This document shows positions 34,236 through 45,600 of a stretch of 64,000 bases of DNA, piece by piece. The position numbers were made by a program, and so were the translations under genes. Within the stretch, counting starts at the first letter, position 1. Every line of letters begins with the position of its first letter. Source of the DNA: Eumeta japonica (taxonomy: Eukaryota > Arthropoda > Insecta > Lepidoptera > Psychidae); NCBI GenBank assembly GCA_005406025.1, contig BGZK01000854.1:186001-250000 (forward strand), read 5' to 3'. The notes below the pieces were generated by a model that saw only the letters and a list, made by a program, of their open reading frames with translations, was not told where the DNA came from and made no database searches.

Positions 34236-34690
34236 TCCGCTCGCAGCTCCGCTCGCATGGACATAAAATGAATGCTTCGTGTTATGTACCGACCGATTAC
34301 GATTTTAAACATAATTCTGATCATTATCTCATTCTCGGTCACAATTCAGCTCTTGATACCAATTTGTCTCTGGCGAGTCCGGTCGCAGTCCTGCTTTTGA
34401 TTTCGAACCTCGTTTCGATCTACATAGACTTTGATTCTAGTTCCACTCTCGATCCCGGTCCCGCTCTCAATTCTGATCTCAGTAGTGCTACATATTCCAA
34501 GTCCGATCACCCTCTGGATTCTAATTTTAGACCTCCACTCAATTCCGACTTTGGTTCCATTCTCCATTTCCATTTCTTCCAGTCTCGACTCTTGATTCTC
34601 GCTCTTCGTCCCCATTGCAATTTTGATTCTTCTACCGGTTGCAGTCCTAATTAGGTCGGGGCAAATGTTGGTATCAAAATAAAATTAGAA
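34236..34690 (-). repeat. Dispersed GATCG-rich repeat family, copy D
   Basis: On the plus strand, starts with 'TTCCGCTCGCAGCTCCGCTC' and GGACATAAAATGAATG (the family's terminal block, inverted), then a CGATC/GATTC-rich run, then 'GGTATCAAAATAAAATT', the complement of the block in the other copies. It gives false open frames of 89 and 156 codons. Confidence 0.7.
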
Positions 34691-35125
34691 TATATTAATC
34701 GGAAATAGTATGGTTTTCTAAAAATTAAAAGAATTTTTATAATCTGTAATATTACAAATATGCAAATAACACCAGAGCAAAATATTAATAGGCTATTTTA
34801 CTGAGGGAATTTCTTATTCATTATGGAAATTTCTAGGATTACTTCAGTAGTTTGGTTCAATAGTACGAATGCGTAGACGAAATCGGGGACAGTTATTAAT
34901 TTCTTTTCATTTATAGTTTATCCTCGCCGGGCACAAGCACAACGTATTAATTGTCTATTTCATAGTAGGTAACTGGATGAATAGTTTAGATATGTAAAGA
35001 AGACGAACAAAAATACGCTCTTATTTTTATACAATATAAAATCCTACTGCCCCTCCACCTAATTGTGAAAGATACGTCACGCCCTTTTTAAAAAAACTAT
35101 ATTTATTTATACCTAACATAATGCA
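34691..35125. other. AT-rich intergenic sequence
   Basis: Nothing recognised apart from decayed repeat-like sequence. Confidence 0.4.
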
Positions 35126-35665
35126 CATAATTGTATGATCGGTTAAACCTTTTTAAGTTATAAAAGGGTAAACAAACAGACCAATAAACAGACTGATAGA
35201 CAAACAGACAATAGACTATTATACGCGCAATCACATGTTTTGAATATAAGTATACCAATTTTCATCAAAATCGATTAAACCTATAATAAATTATAAAAGG
35301 ACAAACAAACAGACAGACAGTAGCCTACTATTTTCGCAATCACATGTTCCAAATGTACTTGGGTATACCAATTTTAATCAATATCGGTTAAACCTTTTTT
35401 AACTTATAAAAGGATGTCAGATAGACATTCTGACCAATAAACAATAGCCCATCGTTTGTGCAACTAGGTACATATCCTTACTGTATATCAATTTTGAATA
35501 AAATTGCTGAAAGTTATAAAAAAAACATGTAAACAGACAAATACGTATTAATCTACCATTTGCGGAATCACATGTTCTGACGGCACACCAATTTTCATCA
35601 CGATCGGTCAAACCGTTCTTGAGTTAAAACAGAACATACAAATAGACAGACAGAGAGACATGAAT
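35126..35665. repeat. Tandem array, about four units of about 110 bp
   Basis: Each unit contains, in order, 'CGGTTAAACC', 'TTATAAAAGG', an 'AACAAACAGACAGACA'-like run, 'GCAATCACATGTT' and 'TATACCAATTTT.ATCA'. The anchor 'CAATCACATGTT' starts at 35228 and 35338, a diverged form is near 35460, and the next is near 35566, so the period varies from 106 to 122 bp. The last unit ends 'CGATCGGTCAAACCGTTCTT'. Units are diverged, so the array is old. No coding potential. Confidence 0.8.
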
Positions 35666-36840
35666 TACAAAAAATGGTAGAATCGCGATCAGTTAATCAT
35701 AAAACGAAATCCTATCTCAAAATTTTTGGAAAAAATAAATGTACAGACAGCCGCTACAGATTTATATGTATAGTAGTATAGATGCATTTCTTGTCATGAG
35801 ATCCATAAACTTAGGACCTAAATAAACTTTGTAGTATAAGCCAATATTAGTAAATTTCCCAAACAATCACAAAGGAAAGTATGGGTATTTTCCTAATAAG
35901 TTAAATATCTATTTCAGAACGAATCTAATGATGGAATATCTTAGGAATAGAGCAGTGAACTGTATACATGTAGCACGTTTGAGATCTTTTTATTATCAGT
36001 ATTTTTTATTAGTTATTCGAGTGATGATTACATCTAGGAGTCATCATCTAATATTGGTGAGCTGATAGTGGAAGCTGCAACATTCCTTAATGGTTAGCTA
36101 AGGGACAATACTGCGATTTCCGACAGAAATTGCTTGTATATGGCTGCTGGTAAAGCCTAGTACACACAGAATTAAAATTGCTTATTAGTCCATCTACTTC
36201 TTTTTATTCATTTATGTAATTCCAATGTGACAATTTAAGCAGAAACACATTAGAACTTTTTAGCAATATTGATATAAATATGGTGAATTAATGTAACTAG
36301 CTGGGCGACCGAGCTTTGCTCGGATTATTTTTTGGATACACTAAGTGTATAAAACACTGTTAATATACCAAGTTGTAAAACTAATGTCACATTTCGCTGA
36401 TTAAAAAACAGTCCATTATCACCAGTAAAATATCAAGTGTCGTAATATTAAAATTATAAAATATGGTTGTCTGAGGCGATTTAATGTTTCCAAAATATGT
36501 TTTTAATGATTTCTGTGCAATTTGTAATATTCGACATATTTTACTACTTACTTAGTGCTACTAATGAGATCGTATTGAGATCGTAGTTTTATCTTTTAAC
36601 ACAAGATGGCACTCGTTTCCCATTGAATGGACCACAACTGACGACTGACACATTTTCAAATTAATATTCCAAAAACAACCATGAAAATAAAAAAAACTAA
36701 TATTGAGGTTATTTTTGATAAAATTAATTTTAAAAAAAGCAACCGGGAAGTGGATCAAATTTAACTCGAAAGATAAAAATTCTTGTCATAATAATAAAAT
36801 TAAAAAAGCGTAATAAAAAAAAAGATATTAAAAAAATCGA
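35666..36840. other. Intergenic sequence with repeat debris
   Basis: Mostly AT-rich. At about 36300 'GCTGGGCGACCGAGCTTTGC' followed by TCGG resembles the end of a repeat common in moth and butterfly genomes (from memory, not searched). No gene seen. Confidence 0.35.
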
Positions 36841-36844
36841 GATG

Positions 36845-36915
36845 CACTCCAGGCCCGAACTCGGAATCTTCTGCATAGAAAGCATACGTGATAGCCGCTG
36901 CTCCACGGCAACTGT
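36845..36915 (-). repeat. Possible tRNA-derived SINE head
   Basis: On the minus strand 'GTGGAGCAGCGGCTA' resembles a Pol III A box and 'GAGTTCGGGCC' about 40 nt later resembles a B box. The stems do not fold into a proper tRNA, so this is at most a tRNA-derived SINE or a chance match. Confidence 0.3.
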
Positions 36916-36918
36916 GGC

Positions 36919-36948
36919 AATCAGACCAATTTAATAATTGGTCTGATT
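36919..36948. repeat. Hairpin, 13-bp perfect arms
   Basis: AATCAGACCAATT and its exact complement with a 4-nt loop (TAAT). It lies next to the SINE-like segment and near a cluster of TATCGAT repeats. Confidence 0.7.
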
Positions 36949-37310
36949 TTCCAATAATCTATCGGTAATATCGATATATCGATAATAATCTATCGGCGAT
37001 CTTTGCATTATTAATAACATCAAGTGTCATCTTAAGTGGCTAAATAAATTCTTTAAAAATAATGCAGTGCGGACTGAATTCGAGTTTCTCACATGGGGCC
37101 ACCACCCGATGACCGTGCTCGCGTTTGTAGTCTGGCTGAACATTTATTTGGGATGTATCTAAATTATTTATAAGTGTTTTTTCAATGATATTTTTTTTTT
37201 ATAGTTACTTTGGCAAAGTTGTTCTAAAAAGAAGGAAATTATGAATGTTTACGAAAAGATGTATGGTTGATTCTATCCTGTATACCATTACACAAATGTA
37301 CAAGGTTTGG

Positions 37311-37357
37311 AAGAAGGCAATCCAATCAGAAAAAAATTCTGATTGGATTGCGTTCTT
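37311..37357. repeat. Hairpin, 20-bp arms with one mismatch
   Basis: The inner arms GCAATCCAATCAGA and complement are perfect, with a 7-nt A-rich loop; they extend by six more pairs with one mismatch. Weaker similarity continues outward ('AAGGTTTGGAAG' against the complement of 'CTTCCATAACCTT'), suggesting a larger foldback. It produces mirror-image open frames on both strands. Confidence 0.75.
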
Positions 37358-37814
37358 AACTTCCATAACCTTCACTATTGGAATCATGAAAATCCACACT
37401 TACTTATTGAGAGAAATAAATTTTGAATACAAGTTTAGTGTGAACGTTTAGGCGGAAGTATCGAATGAATTTTGATTCGTCCTTATTACTTGCCGGATAA
37501 TTTTAATGGAAAAACCTCAAGTTTTTGGAAATAAAATTTCCCAACATATTGGAAGAAGTCCCCTTAAATGATAGAGGAGAAATTATTTTTCTAAACAATG
37601 GATGTCCTGCCCATAATCACATTCAGTTTCTAACGAGACATTTTCCAAAATTTTGAATAGGCAAATTGAATATTTTATTTTTAGTCTTCGAATGGGAGTT
37701 TGGCCTTGGCACATTTGGTTCTTATATAATATTATTACTCTGTTTAATTCTATTGTATATGTATCATTTTGTGAAAATTCATGAGCCGATGCTTGCTTGC
37801 CACATGCAGTAATG

Positions 37815-37940
37815 TGCAGCATGCAATCTACCACGGACCTTCGAATCTGTTCTTCCATTACGAGTCCGAGTATGAAATTGAATATTCGTTCAAGAGAATT
37901 GACGGATGTCAAACATTTAAGCAAATGTTAATTTTTTTAT
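37815..37940 (+). repeat. Dispersed repeat 2, copy at 37.8 kb
   Basis: Contains 'GCAGCATGCAATCTACCACG', 'TTCGAATCTGTTCTTCCA', 'ATTGAATATTCG' and 'CAAGAGAATTGACGGATGTC'. With the inverted copy at 38045-38165 it makes a foldback arrangement about 350 bp across. Confidence 0.65.
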
Positions 37941-38044
37941 TTAACTTAAATACCTATTAATTAGATACAATTTCAATAATGAAATATGACGCATGAAATT
38001 GTATTGATTACAAATGAAATTGTACCCAATTAAGTGGCAGTTAA

Positions 38045-38165
38045 TATGAATAGAAAATGAGCACTAGCTTAGGTGATCAATATGTCAATCCTCTTGATAT
38101 ATTCAATTCGTTGAATGCTGAGGGTCAGTGCTGAGTTATACGATGCATATTACAGGCAAGTCTGT
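38045..38165 (-). repeat. Dispersed repeat 2, inverted copy at 38.1 kb
   Basis: Reads 'GCTTAGGTGATCAATATGTC', 'TATTCAATTCGTTGAATG' and 'GAGGGTCAGTGCTGAGTTAT' on the plus strand, the complement of the blocks at 31600 and 37815. Confidence 0.6.
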
Positions 38166-39493
38166 TGTGAAAAAAAATTTTCTCCCAAACATATCAAGTG
38201 GATTATAAAAATGAAGGGTTGAAAGAGGCAATTACAAGTGTATATACAACTTATATGTATAGAAGTAATTTTAAATGACAAATGTATAATAATAAACAGA
38301 AATTATTACATCTTCTCATAACCTTGATGGCTCATTTTATTATAATTCATTCTTTAATGCCTTCTTTCATTGCCTGTAGGGTCTTTTTACTCAATTGTGC
38401 GGCAGTAAAGGTAGGGTTATGTTATTATATTGCACATGCAGGTGTGTAATATGTCTTATACAGTATGTAAATAGACAGCACTGTATCATTGTTTTCATAC
38501 ATCTGTATATGACCCTTTATATGCTCGAAACATTCCAACAATGGATAAATTTTGATCAATGAGATGGCTATTGATTGGTTTAAGTCAAGCAATGGCTACA
38601 GACTAAGTCATGGTTTTATAAAATACAAATGGCTGTCAATAAATGAAAATAATGGTAGAGCCTTAAAAAATTTACATATTGAGTGATATGTCATTGAATA
38701 GGTCCTTTAAAATTAAAATGATGTTTCCTAGACAATTTTAAGAATTACATAACCTCAAAGTTTCAATTAATAATAAATCAATGAAAGGAATTTATGATTA
38801 CAATGAGACGATGCTGACATATATGTAGCAAGTGTCCCAGTGCCCCCAACTGCAAATATTTGATTGGATAAATTTTACATTGTCTTATTTCCATTTTTTC
38901 AGTTCACTTTTATGCAGTCATATTTTATTTTAATTATGTTTTTCCATTACAAAGAATTCAGGAACTCCATAAACCTATTCAGTTTACCATATCATAAAAG
39001 TATTTTTAAAGAAAAATTAATATTTTTGTTTGAAATAGTACTTTCAAATGTTATATTTTCTGTACTGTACTATAGATTTTGTCAAAATTTAGTAGTAATT
39101 AAAATTACATCTCAATTACGCTAAAGAATAAATAATCAGAAATTAAATTATTTTGTGACTAGAATAATTTTGTTCTACGATCTAAGAACTTTAGTGAATT
39201 ATTAGGCCATTTAAAATGAAAAATATAGAACAAACTCTTCAAGTACTCAACTGAAATGTATAATCCAAAAAACCTATTTTCGAAAATGAAAAATGATACA
39301 AGAAAAAATCTTGATACCCATTTCAATTTTCCATATTATCTTTCATTCCCGATAAAGACGTAGATATTTATTGTACAAATGACATATTACCGACTTAGGG
39401 TTGTATGTAGCATTTATATCATATGTACATATTCAAATCAAGCTTGTGTCATATATTTGTTCAAAACTATTAAGAGGCTGTGTATCTGCTTAA
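38166..39493. other. Intergenic, AT-rich
   Basis: No gene, RNA or mobile element recognised. Confidence 0.45.
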
Positions 39494-39499
39494 TTTATT
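39494..39499 (-). terminator. Candidate polyadenylation signal of UQCR11
   Basis: AATAAA on the minus strand about 70 nt downstream of the UQCR11 stop codon. Confidence 0.5.
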
Positions 39500-39567
39500 A
39501 ATAATACACAAGTAACAAATCAAGAAGCTATATTTAAGTTAAATTAATCACATTATTATATTTCAAT

Positions 39568-39741
39568 TCATTCTTCTTCTTCTTTAGGAAACTTGGAACC
39601 ATAAAAGGGAATATACGTCACAAACATTTTCCAGTCCGTGAAATACAGCAAGCCCAGGAAAGCTGCTCCTCCAAAGGCACCTGCCGAAGTAGTAAATGAT
39701 GCCAGTTGCTCAATTTGACGCTTGCCCACTCGTCCCAACAT
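39568..39741 (-). CDS. UQCR11: Cytochrome bc1 complex small subunit (UQCR11 / 6.4 kDa type)
   Basis: A 57-residue intronless gene for the smallest, single-pass subunit of respiratory complex III in the mitochondrial inner membrane. The protein starts [16 protein letters not shown], has one hydrophobic segment (about residues 16-34, Gly/Ala/Phe-rich), then [20 protein letters not shown] and a Lys-Glu tail (KEEEE). The 'TDW...(Y/W)(V/I)P(Y/F)..GKF' pattern matches the human subunit, which has ATDWR and WVPYINGKF at the same place. Length is typical for the family (about 56). A second exon is not needed. It would be missed by annotation with a 60-codon cut-off. Recognised from memory of the family; not searched. 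Confidence 0.85.
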   Translation of the reverse strand: MLGRVGKRQIEQLASFTTSAGAFGGAAFLGLLYFTDWKMFVTYIPFYGSKFPKEEEE

Positions 39742-40839
39742 TGTATTCGAGTCTTGACTTTGTTGTTTCTAGATAGTTTTTAATTTCGCTTAATATCGTT
39801 CGATGACCAATAGGTAAAATGAATTGATTACGTAAAATTTTTAACTCCCAGTGTCCTATTGAATATCTACTTCTTGAATGCTACTGTCAATCATATCAAT
39901 ATGTCAATTAAGCAGTTTCAGTATTTTTGTGACTGTCTAAATTAGTTAATAAAAAAATTACATTACAAATGTATTATTATTAATTCTTATCAGATATTTT
40001 GCTAAAATTTGGTGGGTCTGGTCAGAGCATTAAGTATGAATATCTTATTTCCATGGTATATTACGATAAATGTACAATTAATATTAATACATTTAATTAT
40101 TGATGGCATAAATTAGATTATAATAATCATAGACCATTTCCACGTATAAAATGCTTCTTTTCTAAAATACTAAATCAAAAAAGAGAAAAAAATTACTTAG
40201 TATAATTATAAGTACATAAATCCTATTCCTATTGATGATTAGTGAATGATTATTAAAATGGATCCGCAGAGTGGTCAACGGGTTATTTTTAAATTCAAAG
40301 AAAATGTTTACCTTTACAGTTTCGTAATTAATTGCTAGAAAACCAAATATATGTGTTTTTTGAGAATAATTATCAATTCCATTTAATTATTGAGCATTAA
40401 GTTGCTGGTTCGATGAATTTACCTAACAATTAATTCTGTTTTTATGTCGAACAAACGCTCGTTCAATATTAGATTTACTGTGTTTATTCAATAATTTACT
40501 GTACTCAGTTTTGAAGTAAATTGTTATATAATTACTGAATAATAATTACTGGTAGTTTATTTATTTGTTGTACTTTTTTTTATATTATATAATTGTGTTT
40601 TTTTCAGTTCTTAGTGATTGTTTATTAATCTAAGGAAGAACATTATTTATCTCATATGTATGGGAAGGTATATTTTTGTACATTTTCAAATTTTTGGGAT
40701 TTTAGAGATAATTACTAGGTCTTGGAATTCCTAACGTTTTTCTTTGTTCGCCGTTTTTTGATTTTTTTTTAATTTCTTCTTAGTTTATGTTTTAGCGTAT
40801 TTGGCAGGTCAAGGGTGATTAGTTTTCATTTTATTTTTT
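39742..40839. other. Upstream region of UQCR11 and AT-rich intergenic sequence
   Basis: The UQCR11 promoter should lie just above 39741 but no element stands out. The rest is very AT-rich with no recognised feature. Confidence 0.4.
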
Positions 40840-41211
40840 AAAATCTGATTTTTTTCTGTAGTATTGTGATAGCAAGAAAAATGGGTTACGTCTTAGCTTC
40901 GTCTTCTCTTTTTCCAAATCTTTCTAGTCTTCAATTTCACCTGATTTAAATTTTATTCCTATTTGTTTTAATGTAGATCTCATAAGCGTGATTAGGTCTT
41001 CATGTTTTTCATCTTTGAGTTTTGGGAGTCCATGAATTAGTTTATTGTTTTTTTTACTGCTTGCCTCTAATCGTAATAGTTTTTTAAATTTTTTACTTTC
41101 GTATTCAATTTTGTGTTCTTTTCGAATGCCGTTTTTTTCATTATCAACTTTCTCTAGTATAGCTGCAGTAATATTTTTCGTAACCATATTTATTGTTATG
41201 AAAACAATCAT
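40840..41211 (-). pseudogene. LINE ORF1-like remnant
   Basis: A 95-codon minus-strand frame (41211-40924) has a Lys/Glu-rich coiled-coil-like start, then NNKLIHGLPKLKDEKHEDL and TLMRSTLKQIGIKFKSGEIE. It continues after a frameshift as RFGKREDEAKT, a stop, and PIFLAITILQKK. The order 'NN.LI.GLP ... (Y/R)(R/F)GK ... (R)PI.L..T' is that of the ORF1 RNA-binding protein of non-LTR retrotransposons. No reverse transcriptase is nearby. The clade is not determined. Confidence 0.55.
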
Positions 41212-41318
41212 TTAATTGCTCAAAATAGAAGCAATGACATTTTAAATAGGGGTATGTGAATAATTTAAACTTACGAATTATTCGTTATGAATCGAATATT
41301 AATAGTCGATTCGAAACT

Positions 41319-41348
41319 CGAATCGAATAATTCTAATTATTCGATTCG
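41319..41348. repeat. Palindrome, 14-bp perfect arms
   Basis: CGAATCGAATAATT and its complement with a 2-nt spacer, within a run of ATTCGA-type motifs (41270-41360). The stretch is flanked by 'AGGGGTATG' and the complement of 'AGGTGTGCG', so it may be a small terminal-inverted-repeat element; no clear target duplication was found. Confidence 0.6.
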
Positions 41349-41359
41349 ATTCGAACGAT

Positions 41360-42685
41360 ATGCGCACACCTTTAATTTTTAGTGACAGTGATAGCTCCAT
41401 AGATGTGATGTGGATTGAGTAAACACACCTAAACTAAAATATTGAACAAGCTTGCCGTTTGTGTAACGAAACACAATTTTTAGTACAGTTTTGAACGTAG
41501 CTTTTAATTCTTGATTTGATAGCAATGTGTTCACTTAAATTATGTAAATCATTTCGAATGCGACTTTTCACTTTAAAACCATAATTGTCCTTTTGTCATA
41601 ATAAAATGTTTTCAAACTTTTCAATGAAGTACGCAAAAAAACTGTATTTTGAGCAGTTTTTTTTTGATAGCAATAAGTTATAATTTTAGAAGAATGGTTG
41701 GTTTGTCATAACAAAACTTCTTTTAAGAATTTATTTGAATTTTGAAATATATTTGAAAACAAAAAATGCTTTTTAAGACCATAACAAGTTATTTACATGT
41801 TAATGAGTACAGATTTGAGAAAATCTTCTGTTCAATATAATGAATTGTTATTTACGAAAATAATAAAAAAAAGAAAAATTACTGGTACGTAATAATTATT
41901 TTTTTCAGGACAAATACAAATTCAAAAGAATATTTATTACCTTTAAATGTTTTTTACAATCATATATAAAGATTTATAACATTTTTTCTTCATTATAATA
42001 AATATTTTTCCATATTTGAGAAATTGTCTTTACAAATAGAAATACGATTGAAATATAAACAATAGAAATTTAATAAACATCGTCAACTTAACACGGTCAA
42101 ATGGAACTACACCTTTGATAATATTATTTATTGAACACATACAAAAAAAAACTCATTAAAATTTTATTTTATTAATATATGCTGTATATGAAGGTTATAA
42201 AAGCAGTGAATAGTGAAGCGTCTTTGTTCTTTTACACTATGGTATATTATGTGGGATTTATCTAAACTAATCTGTGGCAGTCCTAAAATCTGAATTATTT
42301 GATGTTGTCACTTAGTCTTCCTAATTCTGTTGTCGAATAATAAGTCGAAGTTAAATGCTAATTTGCAGTGCGATTAGTGTTTTGGTTGTGTGTTCTAGTG
42401 TTTCGAATTTAAAATGTCTGTGAAATTATGTAAAGCGGTTGCTTAATAATCCTACAAATAATTTCTGTTTATGTCTATATTTATGTTTTTTCTGTCTATA
42501 CCTACTTCGTTTTATTATCAATAAATAACTGTTATGTATAGGCGGAATCAGAATAATGATTTGAGATCACGAAAGTAACAAGAACAATATGTTTTATCCT
42601 TTTGTCTGTAATACACATAGATTGCAATTACCGTAAATGTAATTGAATATTGAACTTATATAGGGATTAAGAGTTTGATAACAAG
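41360..42685. other. Intergenic and 5' region of the ST7 gene
   Basis: AT-rich. The promoter and any non-coding first exon of ST7 should lie here; the segment at about 42340-42420 is a little less AT-rich. An intron could end at TATATAG (42656-42662) just before the coding exon. Nothing firmer is visible. Confidence 0.4.
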
Positions 42686-45600
42686 ATGTGGGATACGAGT
42701 GTATTTCTGACAACACTCACACCAAAGTTCTATGTAGCACTAACAGGCACCTCCTCACTTATATCAGGTCTTATTTTAATTTTCGAATGGTGGTATTTTC
42801 GTAAATATGGTACATCATTTATTGAACAAGTGTCTTTATCACATCTCTCACCGTGGTTGGGAGGCGGCACCGTATCTGGCGCAGAAGCGGAGGCAGCGGC
42901 AGCAGCTGCGGCGCCTGGTCCACAGCCCGCACCTGAGTGTAAAGTATGGCGTAATCCTCTCAACCTTTTACGAGGAGCTGAATATCAACGTTTTTATTGG
43001 GCTACAGGCAAAGAGCCTCTCACATATTACGATATGAATCTTTCGGCCCAAGAACATCAAACGTTGTTTACATGTGAAAGTGATGCTGGTCGTCCCGAGC
43101 ACGAGGCTATGGCGCGTGCATGGCGTGAAAGATCCCCAGCAGCACGAGTAGCAGCAGCAAGACGAGCGTTGGCAGCGCGACCTGATTGCGCCCCGGCAAT
43201 GCTGCTTTTGGCCGAGGAGGATGCACCTACGGTAGAAGAGGCAGAGCGTGCACTACGGGCTGCATTAAGAGCAGCTGAAGCAGCAGCGCGAGCTTCAGCA
43301 GTCGCGCTCAGTAGCGGTGGGCCGGCAGAGGCAGCGCGTCGAGATGCTGCTGTGCTGGCGCATGTCCGTCGTCGGTTGGCCATGTGCGCTCGCCGTCTGG
43401 GTCGGCTACGCGAAGCGGCACGACTCTTTCGTGAACTGGCTCGTGATGCTCCTCCGGCGCTATTGCCGTTAGCTACCCATGAAAATCTCATAGAAGTTCT
43501 TCTAGCACAACGAGCCTATGCAGACGTACAGGTATTTTTTATTTACATTAGAAGTTTGGAAGAATTGATGAAAAATATGTAAATAATTTTATATAAAGAA
43601 TCTTAATTTTGTTTTAGAAACAATATTGTTACTTGTTTGGTAAGATGCAATCAATTTACTATAATAATATAATGGACGCTACCTGATAATAAGTGTTAAA
43701 AAAATAAATTTTGAAAATAGCAAATTAGGCTGAACTTAATGTTTTATAATATGTTTACTTATTATTTATGTACATAGAATCATATATGTAATTTTTCTCA
43801 TCAATATGATACAGCTTTATTTTACATGAAGAGTTGCTTAAAATAGATTCTTGTACTAAAAAATGAAGTAACAGAGTTATAGGTAAGGGGATATTTCCAT
43901 GAGTATACTTTGCAAGGATTTGATATGATGATGTGATGGAACCTCGTAGCAGGCAGTGCAGGCAGATGGGAGGTTTTTTGGAAAAACTGACAAAAACTGA
44001 TAAAGAAGTTGGGTGTTGCATTCTTGTAGGAGTATAAAGAAAGGATACTAAAATCACCATAGATATGCACCTCTGGTTATTACAGCAATGGCAAGTTTAA
44101 CAAAACAATTCTTAGAATAAACTATAGTATCTTGTCAGCTGTGTAGTAAAATCATTATTAAAAATCAATATTGAACAGGAATCAATTCATTATATTTAAT
44201 CTCTTCTAGAGAAATCCAGTTTATAACAATGATTCTTTGATATATTTTTGATTACAAAAAATTACCACATATTTTTTAATGCAAATTGTTTTAGATGTGA
44301 TAAAATTGATAGATGATATGACAATCAAAAAAATAATTGAACAGCATTTAAGATGTTCAAAATAAATGTTTTAAATTTTTTTTCCTTTTAGGATCTATAT
44401 TGTCAAATTAATAATAATGTTAAAAAGCAGTTTTACTTTAAGCAAAACAAATTATGGAATTATTAAAATTTGTAGTGGAATGAATATTTGGTAAATATGT
44501 AGTATCCGGACTAAATATATTATCTAGCCTACATTTATTGTTTGGCTAGATACCAGATAATAAGTGAGTGTTCGGCTAGATACCAGATAATAAGTGAGTG
44601 TTTGGCTAGATATCGCATTTAAAAATCACAATGTTAGATTTAGGTGCTTTTTTAAATCCATATAACAAAAATAATCACCATATTTTTATTTCACAACAAA
44701 AAAGAGTAATATTACTCGTCCTGCACTAAGGCGAAATTGTGGTAAATGAATAATAATTTCTGTGCATTAAGAGGCAATAAATGTTTTTCTTGTCTTTGTA
44801 GATGGGGCCAGTTTCAGTAAAGAATTTTTTCCTGTATATAGTGCTGTAGGATGCTAGAAGATAATTTTTGCCAAATTTTGTTAATTTTGGGTATTGTGTG
44901 GCATTATCCCCCCAAATATAAAGTCACAATCCCAATCAATTCGCACTAAATTCAAATAAATATCAATATCACATTATATTATATACGTTTTTAATTATTA
45001 TAAATTCAAGTGCAAAATTAGCACAACTACACACTTCTTGAAGATGTTCTGATTTGGCATGAAATATGTAGAAATTGTACTTAATTTATTGATGGTTAAG
45101 TTTAAGGCTAAATAAAAATTAATACTTGCTTAGGTGTTGGATATCTGTCAATTTTCTCAAATTGATATTCTAGTTTGTTGGATGAGGACTTCTAGTGAAA
45201 AAGCGAATTTGAGGGTCAGTGGTGGGTTGCATGCTGCATGTCATTACAAGTTGCAGGCAATCATCTAATTAATACCTCATTGAAGCAATCTCAGTTGTAT
45301 ATCAAAATGACACTAACAAATTAGCAACTACAAAATGAGATAAATTTTAATTACCTAGTAAAGATTGATATTAATTTTAATGTATTATAACTGATTATGA
45401 TACACAATGTGATGTGTGATAGTAATATAAATCATTCACAATGTATTGGAAATTTTTATTATTTAGTAAACATTGATATCAATTTTAACGTATTATAACT
45501 GATTAAAATACACATTATTTTTCAATTTTTGTATATATGTGTTTGTTTATGATAAAGAGTAAATGAAAGAATCAAACATTGGTCAAGAAACAAATTAGTG

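Noticed and set aside
36845..36915. Possible tRNA gene on the minus strand
   Set aside because: A- and B-box-like strings are present but acceptor and anticodon stems do not pair properly; listed only as a weak SINE candidate.
40924..41211. Host gene for a small Lys/Glu-rich protein
   Set aside because: The continuation in another frame with a stop and the GLP...GK order fit a retrotransposon ORF1 remnant better.
43057..43491. 144-codon minus-strand frame rich in Ser/Arg/Ala
   Set aside because: Antisense shadow of the ST7 exon; likewise 46129-46578 opposite the second ST7 exon.
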